Origin: Gallaecimonas xiamenensis 3-C-1
Lineage (GTDB): Bacteria > Pseudomonadota > Gammaproteobacteria > Enterobacterales > Gallaecimonadaceae
Length of the DNA: 64,000 bases
Reading direction: 5' to 3'
Assembly (NCBI RefSeq): GCF_000299915.1
Contig: NZ_AMRI01000005.1
Location: 1 to 64,000, forward strand
Shown: in pieces, positions 30,031 through 38,764 of the stretch
How positions within the stretch are numbered: position 1 is the stretch's first letter
Layout of the letters: the number at the start of each line of letters is the position of its first letter
Program-made: the position numbers and the translations under genes
The notes under the pieces: model-generated
What the model saw: only the letters and a program-made list of their open reading frames with translations
Database searches by the model: none
What the model was told of the DNA's origin: nothing

Positions 30031-31506
30031 TCAGTAGGCGCTCTTGATAAAGTCGCGCACCGTCTGGTTGAGCTTGATGCGTGAGTCGGGCTGCACGTAC
30101 ATCATGTGTCCGGCCGGGTAGTAGCTGAAGCTGACGTTCTTCTCGATGCTCGGCTCCAGGTCCATGTGGCTGAAGGTGTACTCGGTGGCATAGAAGGGGG
30201 TCGCCAGATCGTAATAGCCGTTGGCCACCATCACCTTGAGGTGGGTGTTGGTGCTCATGGCGTGGCGCAGATCCTCGGCGACATTGGTGTAGCCGGCGCG
30301 GTCGGTGTCCCAATCCCAGGCGCGGTTTACCTTGCCAGACAGGATCTGGTATTCGCTGTCGTCCTTGAACTTGAGCTCGCGGCGCACGTAGTCGTTAAAG
30401 GCGGCGGTGTAGGGGCCCATGATGGCGGTGTAGCTGGGATCGTGCTGGAAGCTTTCACCGGCGGCGTCGCGGTCGATACCGATAAAGCGGCTGTCCAGGC
30501 GGCCGACGGTGCGGCGCTGGTCACGGAGCAGTTCCTTGGTGAAGCGGAAGATGCTGATACGCAGGTTGGTCTGGTCCAGGTAGGCCTTGTCCAGGCCGGT
30601 GTACTGGTGCAGCTTGTCGATGATCTGCGCCTTCTGGGCGGTGGGCAGCTTGGAACCCTGCATCAGGGCACTGGCGTACTGGCCGCCGGCAAAATCCCGT
30701 ACTTCCTGCAAGAAGGCCTCCAGATCCTGGGGCTTATTCGGCAAGGCATTGTGATACCAGGCGGTGGCCGCATAGGTGGGCAGGAAGGTGATGTAGGGTA
30801 GATCGTTGCCGGTTTCGAAACGGGCGGTCTGGAAGTTGAGGATGCTGGAGATCAGCATCACGCCGTTCATGTAAACCCCCCGGTTTTCCAGCTCGTCCAC
30901 CACGGCGGCGCTGCGGGTGGTGCCGTAGGACTCACCGGCCAGGAATTTGGGGGAGTTCCAGCGTTCGGCACGGGTCAGCCAGAGGCGGATAAAGTCGGCC
31001 ATGGCCACCTTGTCGGCCTTGACGCCCCAAAAGTCCTTGCCCTCGGCCTTGCCTTCGGCCTTGGAATAACCAGTGCCCACCGGGTCGATAAAGACCAGAT
31101 CGGTGGCGTCGAGGATGCTGTCGTCGTTGTCCACCAGGTCAAAGGGGGCATTGGCGGGCTGGGTGACGTCGGGGAACTGGATGCGGCGCGGGCCGAAGGT
31201 GCCCAGGTGCAGCCAGACCGAAGAAGAGCCAGGGCCTCCGTTAAAGGCGAAAGTCACCGGGCGCTTGCGCACATCGCTCACATCGTCTTTGGTGTAGGCC
31301 ACGTAGAAGTAGCTGGCGGTGGGCTCGCCCTTGTCGTTTTTCAGCACCAGGGTGCCGGTGGTGGCCTTGTAGTCCAGCTTGTTGCCGTGGATACGCAGGC
31401 TGTGCTCGGTCACCACTTTTTGATCGTTGACGGCGGGGGCCGGGGCTTTATCGGCAGCCAGGGCGGGCGCCATCACCAGGGCCATGCCCAAGAGCAAGGT
31501 TCTCAC
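30031..31506 (-). CDS. Exported serine carboxypeptidase, family S10
   Basis: 491 residues with a signal peptide (about 1-17). The S10 marks are all visible: FNGGPGSSSVWLH (oxyanion region, 88-100), GESYGTTRS with nucleophile Ser193, ANGYYDLATPF with Asp433, and YPAGHMMY with His467. It would trim C-terminal residues from peptides in the periplasm or outside the cell. It stands alone between terminators. Confidence 0.92.
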   Translation of the reverse strand: MRTLLLGMALVMAPALAADKAPAPAVNDQKVVTEHSLRIHGNKLDYKATTGTLVLKNDKGEPTASYFYVAYTKDDVSDVRKRPVTFAFNGGPGSSSVWLHLGTFGPRRIQFPDVTQPANAPFDLVDNDDSILDATDLVFIDPVGTGYSKAEGKAEGKDFWGVKADKVAMADFIRLWLTRAERWNSPKFLAGESYGTTRSAAVVDELENRGVYMNGVMLISSILNFQTARFETGNDLPYITFLPTYAATAWYHNALPNKPQDLEAFLQEVRDFAGGQYASALMQGSKLPTAQKAQIIDKLHQYTGLDKAYLDQTNLRISIFRFTKELLRDQRRTVGRLDSRFIGIDRDAAGESFQHDPSYTAIMGPYTAAFNDYVRRELKFKDDSEYQILSGKVNRAWDWDTDRAGYTNVAEDLRHAMSTNTHLKVMVANGYYDLATPFYATEYTFSHMDLEPSIEKNVSFSYYPAGHMMYVQPDSRIKLNQTVRDFIKSAY

Positions 31507-31587
31507 AAGTGCGTTCTCTTATCGTTATGGATTTAGGCCAGTATTGTTGCTGGTGACCTGACTGCAAGAGCAGATACGACAGAAAGC

Positions 31588-31613
31588 AAAAGGCCCGCGA
31601 TTGCGGGCCTTTT
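31588..31613 (-). terminator. Terminator after mltD
   Basis: The stem AAAAGGCCCGC / GCGGGCCTTTT with loop GATT lies three bases downstream of the mltD stop on the minus strand, followed by GCTTTC. Confidence 0.8.
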
Positions 31614-31615
31614 GG

Positions 31616-33202
31616 TCAGGAGCGGGTCACATCCACCATCAACTTGAGCACTTGCCCCGGTTGCAGGTAGTTGTCTGCGTCCAACTGATTCCACTTGAGC
31701 AGGTCGTTGACCGTGACCTTGAACTTGCTGGCAATCAGGGCCAGGGAGTCACCACGGCGCACCTTGTAACTGACGTTGCGGCTGACACCGCCGCTGGCGC
31801 GGGTGTTGGCGTCGGAGCTCAGCCAAACGGTGAGCTTGCGGTTCAGGGACAGGGTGTCCTTGGGAGACATGTTGTTCCAGCGGGCCAGATCCTTGGTGGA
31901 TACCTGGTACTTGCGGGCTATGGTCCACAGGCTCTCACCACTGCGCACCTGATGGCTGATGGTGGCGCGGCGGTTGGCCACCGCCTGGCTGGGGCGGCCG
32001 TCGGCCAACGCCTGGCTGGACAGGGGGATCATCAATTCCTGGCCGACACGGATAATGTTGCCGCTGATGCTGTTGGCCTTACGCAGGGATGGCACGTCCG
32101 TTTCGTACAGATGGGCCAGCTTGAGCAGGCTGTCGCCGCTTTTCACCTTGTGGCGGGCCCAGCGCAGCCGGTCTTTGGCGGGCAGGGCGGCCAGTTTGGT
32201 GTTGAAGCCCTCGGCTTTGTCCATGGGCAGCAACAGCACCTGGGTGCTGTCCGGGCTGGTGGCCCAGCGGTTAAAACCGGGGTTAAGGGCATGCAGCTTG
32301 CTGACACTGATCCCGGCCAGTTCGGCCGCTACCGACAAGTCCAGCTGCTTGTCCACGGTCACCTGGGCCAGGCGCTGCTCGTTGGCCACCGCCTTGAAGT
32401 GGGCCTTGCCTTCCTCGCTTTTGAGGATCTCGGCCAGGGCCAGCAGGCGCGGCACATAGGCACGGGTCTCACGGGGCAGATCCAAGGACCAAAAATCGGT
32501 GGGTTTGCCCTTTTTCTTGTTGCTGGCGATGGCGCGCATCACCCGGCCTTCACCTGAGTTGTAGGCGGCCAGGGCGTGGAGCCAGTCACCGTCGAACATC
32601 TGGTTGAGGTACTTGAGGTAGGCCACGGCAGCCTTGGTAGAGGCCAGCACGTCACGGCGGCCGTCGTACCAGTAGTCCTGTTCCAGGCCAAAGCGCTTAC
32701 CGGTGCCGCTGATGAACTGCCACATGCCGGCAGCGCGGCCGTGGGAGTAGGCGAAGGGATCGAAGGCGCTCTCGACTATGGGCAGCAGGGTCAGTTCGGT
32801 GGGCACCCCGGCCTGTTCCAGCTCATCGACGATGATGTACAGGAAAGGCTCGGCCCGCTTGGATACCCTTTCCAGGTACTTGGGGTGCTTTTTAAACCAG
32901 GCCAACTGGGTCTGGATCCGAGGCTGCTGGTTGTCGTAGCTCAGGGCAAAATCGTTGCTGATCTGGTCCCAGAGGTTGTCAAAGGGCGCCACCGCTTCGG
33001 CGTCGCCGTCAGCCAGGATATCCACCTCGGAACTCTCAGGCTCGGGGGGCAGGGTTTCGTCGCCAGCCGCAGCTACGGCGGTGTCGTCGGGCGTGTCGGT
33101 ACTCAGTACCACCGGCAGTTCGTCGGGGGACTCAGTACTGTGGGTCATCTGGCAGCCGGCCAAAAGCACCGGCAGCAGCAAGGCTAATGCTGTCTTTTTC
33201 AT
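31616..33202 (-). CDS. mltD: Membrane-bound lytic murein transglycosylase D with three LysM repeats
   Basis: 528 residues from the chosen ATG (MKKTALALLLPVLLAGC); an ATG three codons upstream is also possible and neither has a clear binding site. The lipobox LLAGC makes it a lipoprotein. The transglycosylase domain contains TLLPIVESAFDPFAYSHG with the catalytic glutamate, then AAGMWQFISGTGKRFGL. Three LysM domains follow in the C-terminal third (HKVKSGDSLLKLAHLY, HQVRSGESLWTIARKY, YKVRRGDSLALIASKF). It cleaves peptidoglycan glycan strands. It follows gloB on the same strand, as in many gammaproteobacteria. Confidence 0.95.
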   Translation of the reverse strand: MKKTALALLLPVLLAGCQMTHSTESPDELPVVLSTDTPDDTAVAAAGDETLPPEPESSEVDILADGDAEAVAPFDNLWDQISNDFALSYDNQQPRIQTQLAWFKKHPKYLERVSKRAEPFLYIIVDELEQAGVPTELTLLPIVESAFDPFAYSHGRAAGMWQFISGTGKRFGLEQDYWYDGRRDVLASTKAAVAYLKYLNQMFDGDWLHALAAYNSGEGRVMRAIASNKKKGKPTDFWSLDLPRETRAYVPRLLALAEILKSEEGKAHFKAVANEQRLAQVTVDKQLDLSVAAELAGISVSKLHALNPGFNRWATSPDSTQVLLLPMDKAEGFNTKLAALPAKDRLRWARHKVKSGDSLLKLAHLYETDVPSLRKANSISGNIIRVGQELMIPLSSQALADGRPSQAVANRRATISHQVRSGESLWTIARKYQVSTKDLARWNNMSPKDTLSLNRKLTVWLSSDANTRASGGVSRNVSYKVRRGDSLALIASKFKVTVNDLLKWNQLDADNYLQPGQVLKLMVDVTRS

Positions 33203-33231
33203 CAATGTCATTTTTGGGTTGGGGGCCTTGG

Positions 33232-34035
33232 TCAGCTCATATCCTTGAAGCGTCGCAGCGCCGCAAAAACTTGGACGGCCGTATCACAGGGACCTTCATT
33301 GAAGGCTTCCGCTGCTGCCTTGACGGCGGTCTGTTCAACGCGCAAGAAAGGATTGATGGCCTTTTCTTTCGCCAGCGTGGAGGGCAGGGTGGCCAGACCG
33401 GCTTGGCGCCAGCGGGCTACGTCCTCCATGTAGGTTTTCAATGCCTGGTTGGTGGGTTCCACTTTCCAGGCGAACCCCAGGTTGGCCTGGGTGTATTCGT
33501 GGGTGCAGTAGACCCGGGTTTCCCCGGGGAGCGCCGCCAGTTTTTGCAGCGACTCGAACATCGTAGGAGCGTCACCTTCGAACAGGCGCCCGCAACCTCC
33601 GCTGAACAAGGTATCGCCACAAAAGAGCATTCCTTGACCAAAATAGGCGATATGGCCCCGAGTATGGCCCGGAACCGCCAGAACCTGCAAAGTCTCAAGC
33701 GTTTGAAGTTGAACCCGATCACCTTCTGACAGGGGCTGGGTAATGCCGTCAATGTCTTCGCTGGCCGGCCCGTAAACAGGCACCGGGTAGCGGGCGCACA
33801 GCTCGGCGATGCCGCCGGTGTGGTCCCAGTGGTGATGGGTGATGAGAATGGCGCTGAGGGTCCATTGGCGCTCGGCCAATACTGCCAGCACCGGTTGGGC
33901 GTCACCTGGGTCCACCACGGCGATGCTGTCCGGGCCGGTGCGAATGGCCCAGATGTAGTTATCCTTAAAGGCAGGAATGGCAAATACCGGGTCCTGGTGG
34001 GGGAGGCTCTTGTTCATCAGGTCCGTCAAAGGCAC
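33232..34035 (-). CDS. gloB: Hydroxyacylglutathione hydrolase (glyoxalase II)
   Basis: It hydrolyses S-lactoylglutathione in methylglyoxal detoxification. The metal motif THHHWDHTGG and the downstream ligands in VPGHTRGH, FCGDTLFSGGCGR and CTHEYTQANL are complete. The C-terminal helical substrate-binding part is present. I use the GTG start with GGAG nine bases upstream; an ATG six codons later is possible, and the family N-terminus (FAIPAFKDNYIW) follows either. It is divergent from a methyltransferase gene, an order found in enterobacteria. Confidence 0.94.
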   Translation of the reverse strand: MPLTDLMNKSLPHQDPVFAIPAFKDNYIWAIRTGPDSIAVVDPGDAQPVLAVLAERQWTLSAILITHHHWDHTGGIAELCARYPVPVYGPASEDIDGITQPLSEGDRVQLQTLETLQVLAVPGHTRGHIAYFGQGMLFCGDTLFSGGCGRLFEGDAPTMFESLQKLAALPGETRVYCTHEYTQANLGFAWKVEPTNQALKTYMEDVARWRQAGLATLPSTLAKEKAINPFLRVEQTAVKAAAEAFNEGPCDTAVQVFAALRRFKDMS

Positions 34036-34109
34036 AGTGTCATTCTCCCTTGGTCAGATGGAAACTGCTGATGCTGTTTAGTCCGGTGAAAAGGCATCAA
34101 TCCGGCACC

Positions 34110-34814
34110 ATGCCCGAGTCTTGGCAAAGTCTCAAGGATGGCGCCTGGTTCCTGGAACAGGAGGCCTGCCGCCTGAGCCTGTGGTGGCCGCGTTTTTATG
34201 GTTATTACCTGGTCAAGGTCGGGCCCTTGGCCAGTGCCTTTGACTGCTCCGCTGCCCGGGTGCAGCGCCAGTGGTATATAGGCCAAAGCGGCCAGGTGCA
34301 ATGTCAGGGCACCGAACTGCCCCTGCAGGGGCGCAGCGTCGATGTGTTGGTGATGTCCCATAACCTGGAATACAGCACAGACCCTCACCAACTGATGCGC
34401 GAAGCCGAACGGGTGTTGGTGGACGGTGGCCATCTGGTGCTGACCGGCTTTAACCCCTTGTCGCTGATGCACCTTTGCGGCTTTTGGCGCAAGACCCCGC
34501 CCTTTGATGGCCATTTCTATCACCCCCTGCGCATCAAGGACTGGCTGGCCCTGCTGGGTTTTGAGGTGATCGCCGACGAGCGGTTGCTGTTTGGCCCTTT
34601 GCCAGGGCGTAACCCCCAGTGGCTGGAGGCACTGGGAGAAAACTATGCCCATTTCCTGGGTGGCCTCTATGTGCTGGTGGCCCGCAAGCGCAGTATTCCC
34701 CTGCAGCTGACCCCGGCCCTTGGCCGGCGCCGCCAGCGCGCCGTGGTGCCGGTGACCGGCACCGTTACCGGGCGCGTAGCCAGGCAGGGAGGGCCCAAAG
34801 CCCATCGAGAATGA
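34110..34814 (+). CDS. SAM-dependent methyltransferase (YafS-like)
   Basis: About 234 residues. The methyltransferase fold is recognisable from the middle motif SVDVLVMSHNLEYSTDPHQLMREAERVLVDGGHLVLTGFN-type region (about 80-120). The glycine-rich motif I is poorly conserved. YafS-type proteins occupy this slot between gloB and rnhA. The start is uncertain: ATG or TTG codons lie up to 60 bases upstream. I chose the one matching the family N-terminus. Its last 50 bases overlap the 3' end of the convergent HAD-hydrolase gene. Confidence 0.8.
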   Translation: MPESWQSLKDGAWFLEQEACRLSLWWPRFYGYYLVKVGPLASAFDCSAARVQRQWYIGQSGQVQCQGTELPLQGRSVDVLVMSHNLEYSTDPHQLMREAERVLVDGGHLVLTGFNPLSLMHLCGFWRKTPPFDGHFYHPLRIKDWLALLGFEVIADERLLFGPLPGRNPQWLEALGENYAHFLGGLYVLVARKRSIPLQLTPALGRRRQRAVVPVTGTVTGRVARQGGPKAHRE

Positions 34815-35535
34815 CATCCGGCGCCTTGCCGCCCTGGTCCAGGGCCTGCTGGCGAAACTTGCCGGTGCGCACCAATATGCCGGTTAGACCGGCCTGTTGG
34901 GCAGCCCTCACGTCCGTATCCAGATCGTCCCCCACCATGGCCAGTTGCGCAGGGGCCAACCCCAATCTTTCGGCTCCTAGGGCAAAGATGCCCTGCTGGG
35001 GCTTGCCGCACACCAGCAACTCGGCGCCGCTGGCTTCTGCCAGCAGCCTGGCAAAGGGCCCTACGTCCAAGCGCAGGCCTTGTGGGCCCTGATAGTAGGT
35101 ACTTAGCCCCAGGCTGATAACGGGAATGCCGGGATTCTGGTGCAGGCAATTGAAAGCAGCATTGAGGCACCGGTAATCCCAGTCCGGGCCTATATCCCCC
35201 AGCACCAGGGCCTCGGGGTGGTGCTGGTCCTGCTGGTAATCGTCAAAAGCGCTTTGAATGCCCTCTGCCACCAATGACCAGAGACGACGGATGCCGCGCT
35301 CGGCCAGCAGTGATTGGGCCACGCTCAGGGGGGACAGGATAAACTTGGGGCTGATGTCCAGGCCAAGGCCAACCAGTTTGGCGGCCAGGGCCTTGGGAGT
35401 CAGGCGGGTGCTGTTGGTAACAAAGGCCAGGGGCAGGGTGGCTTTCAGTTCCTGGGCCGCTTCCAGGGCACCGGGCAGGGGCTGGTCGTTGACCAGCAAG
35501 ACCCCATCCAGATCGCAAAGCAGCCCTTCAATCAT
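34765..35535 (-). CDS. HAD-superfamily IIA phosphatase (NagD/LHPP-like)
   Basis: 256 residues. HAD motif I is LLCDLDGVLLV with the nucleophile Asp at the N-terminus, motif II is FVTNSTR, and motifs III/IV are CGKPQQGIF and MVGDDLDTDVRAAQQAG. The type IIA cap lies between. It resembles the TIGR01458/LHPP group of phosphohistidine or pyrophosphate phosphatases; the substrate is unknown. GAGGGG precedes the ATG, one base after the rnhA stop, so the two genes are co-transcribed. Confidence 0.88.
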   Translation of the reverse strand: MIEGLLCDLDGVLLVNDQPLPGALEAAQELKATLPLAFVTNSTRLTPKALAAKLVGLGLDISPKFILSPLSVAQSLLAERGIRRLWSLVAEGIQSAFDDYQQDQHHPEALVLGDIGPDWDYRCLNAAFNCLHQNPGIPVISLGLSTYYQGPQGLRLDVGPFARLLAEASGAELLVCGKPQQGIFALGAERLGLAPAQLAMVGDDLDTDVRAAQQAGLTGILVRTGKFRQQALDQGGKAPDVILDGLWALPAWLRAR

Positions 35536-35536
35536 G

Positions 35537-36001
35537 TCACCCCTCGAAGCCCGAATCCTCCAGTAAAGTATTGGACTCGGCGGCGGCCCTGGCCAGTTGG
35601 TCAACCTTTTCGTTCTCCGGGTGGCCGGAATGGCCCTTGACCCAGTGCCAGCGGATCTCGTGGCGGCCGGCGGCGGCGTCCAGGCGCTGCCACAGGTCCT
35701 GGTTCTTGACCGGCTGGCGGCTGGCGGTGCGCCAGCCGTTTTTCTTCCAGCCGGCCATCCAGGAGGTGATCCCTTGGCGCACGTACTGGCTGTCGGTCCA
35801 GATATCGATGCTGCACGGCTCTTTGAGGCTCTCAAGGCCGGCGATGGCGGCCAGCAGCTCCATGCGGTTGTTGGTGGTCAGGCGGTATCCTTGGCTCAAG
35901 CATTTCTCATGCTGCCGATAACGTAACAGGACGCCGTATCCGCCGGGACCCGGGTTGCCGAGGCAGGAGCCATCTGTGTAGAGGGTGATCTGTTTTCGCA
36001 C
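35537..36001 (-). CDS. rnhA: Ribonuclease HI
   Basis: 154 residues. The catalytic residues match the canonical numbering: Asp10 ([12 protein letters not shown]), Glu48 (NRMELLAA), Asp70 (WTDSQYV) and Asp134 (EKVDQLA), with His124 in the loop VKGHSGH. The basic handle region ([16 protein letters not shown]) is present. It cleaves RNA in RNA-DNA hybrids. It is divergent from dnaQ as in many gammaproteobacteria, with only about 75 bases for both promoters. Confidence 0.97.
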   Translation of the reverse strand: MRKQITLYTDGSCLGNPGPGGYGVLLRYRQHEKCLSQGYRLTTNNRMELLAAIAGLESLKEPCSIDIWTDSQYVRQGITSWMAGWKKNGWRTASRQPVKNQDLWQRLDAAAGRHEIRWHWVKGHSGHPENEKVDQLARAAAESNTLLEDSGFEG

Positions 36002-36076
36002 TGGACTTCATTGGTAAGATGCGGGGAATTCGTCAAGTGTGCCTTTCTCGGCGCCCATCAGCAAATCCAAGGTCTT

Positions 36077-36808
36077 ATGAGCGAGCAAATTCATCGTCAG
36101 GTGGTGCTGGATACCGAAACCACCGGTATGAACCAGGATGTCGGTCCTCACTGGGAAGGGCACCGCATCATCGAGATCGGCTGCGTCGAGGTGATCAACC
36201 GCCGCCTGACCGGCCGGCACTTCCACGTTTACCTGCAGCCGGACCGGCCGGTCGACCCCGAAGCCATCCAGGTGCACGGCATCACCGACGACTTCTTGCG
36301 GGACAAGCCCCGCTTTGCCGAGGTGGCCCAGGACTTTATCGAGTTTATTCGCGGCGCCGAGCTTGTTATCCATAACGCGCCCTTCGATATCGGCTTTATG
36401 GACCACGAGTTCCGCATGTGGAACCCCCAGCAGCCGGCCACCCAGACTTTCTGCAGCGTCACCGACACCCTGGTGATGGCGCGGCGCATGTTCCCCGGCA
36501 AGCGCAACAACCTGGACGTATTGTGCGACCGTTTCTTTATCGACAACTCCGGCCGTACCCTGCACGGCGCTTTGCTCGATGCCGAGATCCTGGCCGACGT
36601 CTACCTGGCCATGACCGGTGGCCAGACCAAACTCAACCTGGTGACCGGCGGCGACAGCAGCGAAGAGGGGGCAGGGGGCATACGCCGCCTTGACCTGCAG
36701 CCGGGCGCCTTGCGGGTGGTCAGGGCGACGGACACCGAGCTGGCTGCCCACGAGCAGCGGCTGGACCTGGTTCAGAAGAAAGGGGGCAGTTGTTTGTGGC
36801 GAGGTTGA
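36077..36808 (+). CDS. dnaQ: DNA polymerase III epsilon subunit, 3'-5' proofreading exonuclease
   Basis: 243 residues. The DEDDh exonuclease motifs are intact: VVLDTETTGMN (Asp12, Glu14), HNAPFDIGFMDHE (Asp104) and HGALLDAEILADVYL (His163, Asp168). The C-terminal part that binds the alpha subunit is present. AAGG lies five bases before the ATG. The gene overlaps the TIGR03503 gene that follows by 13 bases. Confidence 0.97.
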   Translation: MSEQIHRQVVLDTETTGMNQDVGPHWEGHRIIEIGCVEVINRRLTGRHFHVYLQPDRPVDPEAIQVHGITDDFLRDKPRFAEVAQDFIEFIRGAELVIHNAPFDIGFMDHEFRMWNPQQPATQTFCSVTDTLVMARRMFPGKRNNLDVLCDRFFIDNSGRTLHGALLDAEILADVYLAMTGGQTKLNLVTGGDSSEEGAGGIRRLDLQPGALRVVRATDTELAAHEQRLDLVQKKGGSCLWRG

Positions 36809-38004
36809 CCCCCTGGGCCCTGGCCCTTTTTGCCCTGCCGGTGGCAGCCGAGACGGTGACCCCGGATCCCAAGGCCCCCACCTTTTTGCAGACCCTGTTC
36901 CAAGTGGAGCAGGCGCCGCTGGTCAAGGTGTTTCGCCGGGAGGCTGGCTCAGATCCGGTGATCCTGGTGGGGCCGAGGGGCGATAAACTCTACGAGAGCC
37001 GCCATCCCGATGCCGTGCGCTGGTACAGCAATACCAGCCTGGATATTGTCAGCATCGAAGATCCCGAGTTGGGACCCTGGCAGGCCCTGGGCAAGGTTGA
37101 GGCCATTCTCGACTACCAGGGCATCGCCTTTGCAGAGCCCGCCTGGCCAAGCCCCCGTTACGCCGGGGAGGAGGTACGGCTTTGTCAGCCTTACCAGGAA
37201 GCGGCTCATGCCCTGACTCCCGAAGAAGTGCAGCACCTGGTGGTGGCCCGCACCTGGCTGACCAGTGCCCACCTGGGCCAGGACGACAACTTCGGCTTCA
37301 GTTCCAGTGCCAAGGTGAGCCTGCAACCGGACGGCAGCCTTTACTGTGCCCGTTTCAGCCTGCCGGATCTGGCCGGCCATTACCGTTGGCATCTGGAGAA
37401 CAAGGCCGGTTTTGACAAACAGGCCTTCTCCCATGATCTGGAACTGAAAAAGGTCCCCTTCGAGGTGACCCTGCCGCCCCCGGCCGACGTGCTCAGCCCT
37501 CACCTTTACCAGTTGCACCTGCTGGCTGATGACATATTGGCGGGCTCGGTAAGGGCCCGGTTGGTGCTGCACCTGGGGGACAACCAGACCACCACCCGTA
37601 TCCTGCGCCTGGATGAAAAGGGCCTGGGTGAGCTGCGCTACCCCCAGGAACCGGGCCAAAACGTCACCGTTACCGGTAGCATCGGCTTTGAAGACAGCAG
37701 CGGCCAAACCCGGCAGTTGAAGCTGGCGCCCCGTACCCTGGTGGCGATGCCGCCCAAGCCGGTGGCCGCCCCTAAACCCGAAGTGGTAGTGGAAGCTAAG
37801 TCGTCAATTTCTGGCCTGTGGTGGCTGCTGGCCCTGCTGCCTGTACTTTTTGGCAGCATATGGTGGCTGTTAAGGCGCAGAAACGGCGAGAAAGCTGTGT
37901 CTGAAAGCGTGCTAGAAATGCCGGAAACTCAACCGCAAGCACAGGAAAATGATGGCTTTTTGCTCGATTTGAGCCGTCCTGACGACTTTAACGAAAAAAT
38001 TTAA
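36796..38004 (+). CDS. TIGR03503-type envelope protein of unknown function
   Basis: 402 residues from a GTG start nine bases after GGGGG; a TTG two codons earlier is possible. It has a signal peptide (about 1-18), a long soluble region with beta-rich segments, then a single C-terminal membrane helix (WWLLALLPVLFGSIWWLLRR) and an acidic cytoplasmic tail. Conserved proteins of this length and plan follow dnaQ in Shewanella- and Vibrio-type genomes. It would be anchored in the inner membrane facing the periplasm. The function is unknown. Confidence 0.78.
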   Translation: MARLTPWALALFALPVAAETVTPDPKAPTFLQTLFQVEQAPLVKVFRREAGSDPVILVGPRGDKLYESRHPDAVRWYSNTSLDIVSIEDPELGPWQALGKVEAILDYQGIAFAEPAWPSPRYAGEEVRLCQPYQEAAHALTPEEVQHLVVARTWLTSAHLGQDDNFGFSSSAKVSLQPDGSLYCARFSLPDLAGHYRWHLENKAGFDKQAFSHDLELKKVPFEVTLPPPADVLSPHLYQLHLLADDILAGSVRARLVLHLGDNQTTTRILRLDEKGLGELRYPQEPGQNVTVTGSIGFEDSSGQTRQLKLAPRTLVAMPPKPVAAPKPEVVVEAKSSISGLWWLLALLPVLFGSIWWLLRRRNGEKAVSESVLEMPETQPQAQENDGFLLDLSRPDDFNEKI

Positions 38005-38013
38005 GGAAAGGTG

Positions 38014-38043
38014 TTGACGCTAGGCGCGTACCGCCCTTAGTAT
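38014..38043 (+). promoter_or_regulatory. Promoter of the tRNA-Asp array
   Basis: TTGACG (38014-38019) and TAGTAT (38038-38043) are 18 bases apart, followed by GCGCC-rich sequence before the first tRNA. A GC-rich discriminator is typical of stringently controlled stable-RNA promoters. Confidence 0.65.
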
Positions 38044-38084
38044 TTGCGCCGCACCGGGGGTGACAACCCCAAAAGGTGAAGCGC

Positions 38085-38161
38085 GGAGTGGTAGTTCAGT
38101 TGGTTAGAATACCGGCCTGTCACGCCGGGGGTCGCGGGTTCGAGTCCCGTCCACTCCGCCA
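38085..38161 (+). tRNA. tRNA-Asp (GTC), copy 1
   Basis: 77 bases with encoded CCA. The acceptor stem GGAGTGG / CCACTCC is fully paired. The anticodon loop reads CCTGTCACG with anticodon GTC, and the T loop is TTCGAGT. First of three tandem copies. Confidence 0.97.
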
Positions 38162-38368
38162 ACAAACATGAGTCGATTGGGGTTGCACGCCCGGGTCGAC
38201 GGCGCAAGCCAAAACGAATACAGTGCGGAGTGGTAGTTCAGTTGGTTAGAATACCGGCCTGTCACGCCGGGGGTCGCGGGTTCGAGTCCCGTCCACTCCG
38301 CCAACTTACAAATGCCGACCGGGGTTGCACGCCCAGGTAGGCGGCGAAAGCCAAAGCGAATACAGAGC
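38162..38368 (+). repeat. Duplicated tRNA spacers
   Basis: The two spacers (38162-38226 and 38304-38368, 65 bases each) share GGGGTTGCACGCCC, a following GGCG-rich part and GCCAAA-CGAATACAG, with scattered differences. With the tRNA genes they form repeat units of 142 bases, evidence for tandem duplication followed by drift in the spacers. Confidence 0.8.
38227..38303 (+). tRNA. tRNA-Asp (GTC), copy 2
   Basis: Identical to copy 1 over all 77 bases, including the acceptor stem GGAGTGG / CCACTCC and CCA end. The 65-base spacer before it resembles the spacer before copy 3, so the array grew by tandem duplication. Confidence 0.97.
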
Positions 38369-38445
38369 GGGGGGGTAGTTCAGTTGGTTAGAATACCGGC
38401 CTGTCACGCCGGGGGTCGCGGGTTCGAGTCCCGTCCACTCCGCCA
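38369..38445 (+). tRNA. tRNA-Asp (GTC), copy 3 with altered acceptor stem
   Basis: Bases 8-77 are identical to copies 1 and 2, but the 5' acceptor strand is seven G residues instead of GGAGTGG. Against CCACTCC this gives a G3-U70 wobble and a G5-A68 mismatch. G3-U70 is the main identity element recognised by alanyl-tRNA synthetase, on a tRNA with an aspartate anticodon. The gene may be a decaying copy, poorly processed, or mischarged. A sequencing or assembly error in the G-run cannot be excluded, though two separate base changes are needed. Confidence 0.85.
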
Positions 38446-38453
38446 CTTAATCC

Positions 38454-38483
38454 AAAGCCCGACCATCAGGTCGGGCTTTTTTA
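38454..38483 (+). terminator. Terminator of the tRNA-Asp array
   Basis: The stem AAAGCCCGACC / GGTCGGGCTTT with loop ATCA and a T-run lies eight bases after the third tRNA. Confidence 0.92.
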
Positions 38484-38720
38484 TTGCCTTTTTTGGGGGC
38501 GCTTGCCTTCACCCTGCCATTTGTTCTCCTGCTCTCAGGCTTCCCCAGCGGCCCACTGCGGCGTCCTTTCAGCACCCTCAACCATCCCCCATGCCTATCC
38601 GTCTTAAGCTTTTCAGAGTTCGCCTGGCGGCGTTTGGCTAATGCCGTGCGTTGCATGTATTGGCTTGGCAGCCCAGAGGGTGAGCTGAAAAGGCAGGCTA
38701 TTGTCGGTCTGTAAAAAGGC
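38484..38720. other. Gene-free stretch
   Basis: Between the tRNA terminator and the efflux-operon terminator there is no reading frame with a plausible start or family similarity. The minus-strand frame here is rich in Arg and Ser, lacks a binding site and runs through a terminator. I see nothing else in it. Confidence 0.6.
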
Positions 38721-38746
38721 AAAAAAAAGCGCCCCTAAGGGCGCTT
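38721..38746 (-). terminator. Terminator of the AcrAB-type efflux operon
   Basis: On the minus strand the stem AAGCGCCC / GGGCGCTT with a 4-base loop is followed by eight T residues, 19 bases after the pump stop. Confidence 0.9.
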
Positions 38747-38764
38747 ACCGAGAAAACCAAAAGG

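Noticed and set aside
38085-38445. Repeated units that could suggest a CRISPR array
   Set aside because: The three repeats are full tRNA-Asp genes with CCA ends and 142-base units; spacers are similar to each other, not unique.
38447-38722. Minus-strand frame of 91 codons next to the tRNA array
   Set aside because: Arg/Ser-rich, no binding site, and it runs across the tRNA terminator; no family likeness.
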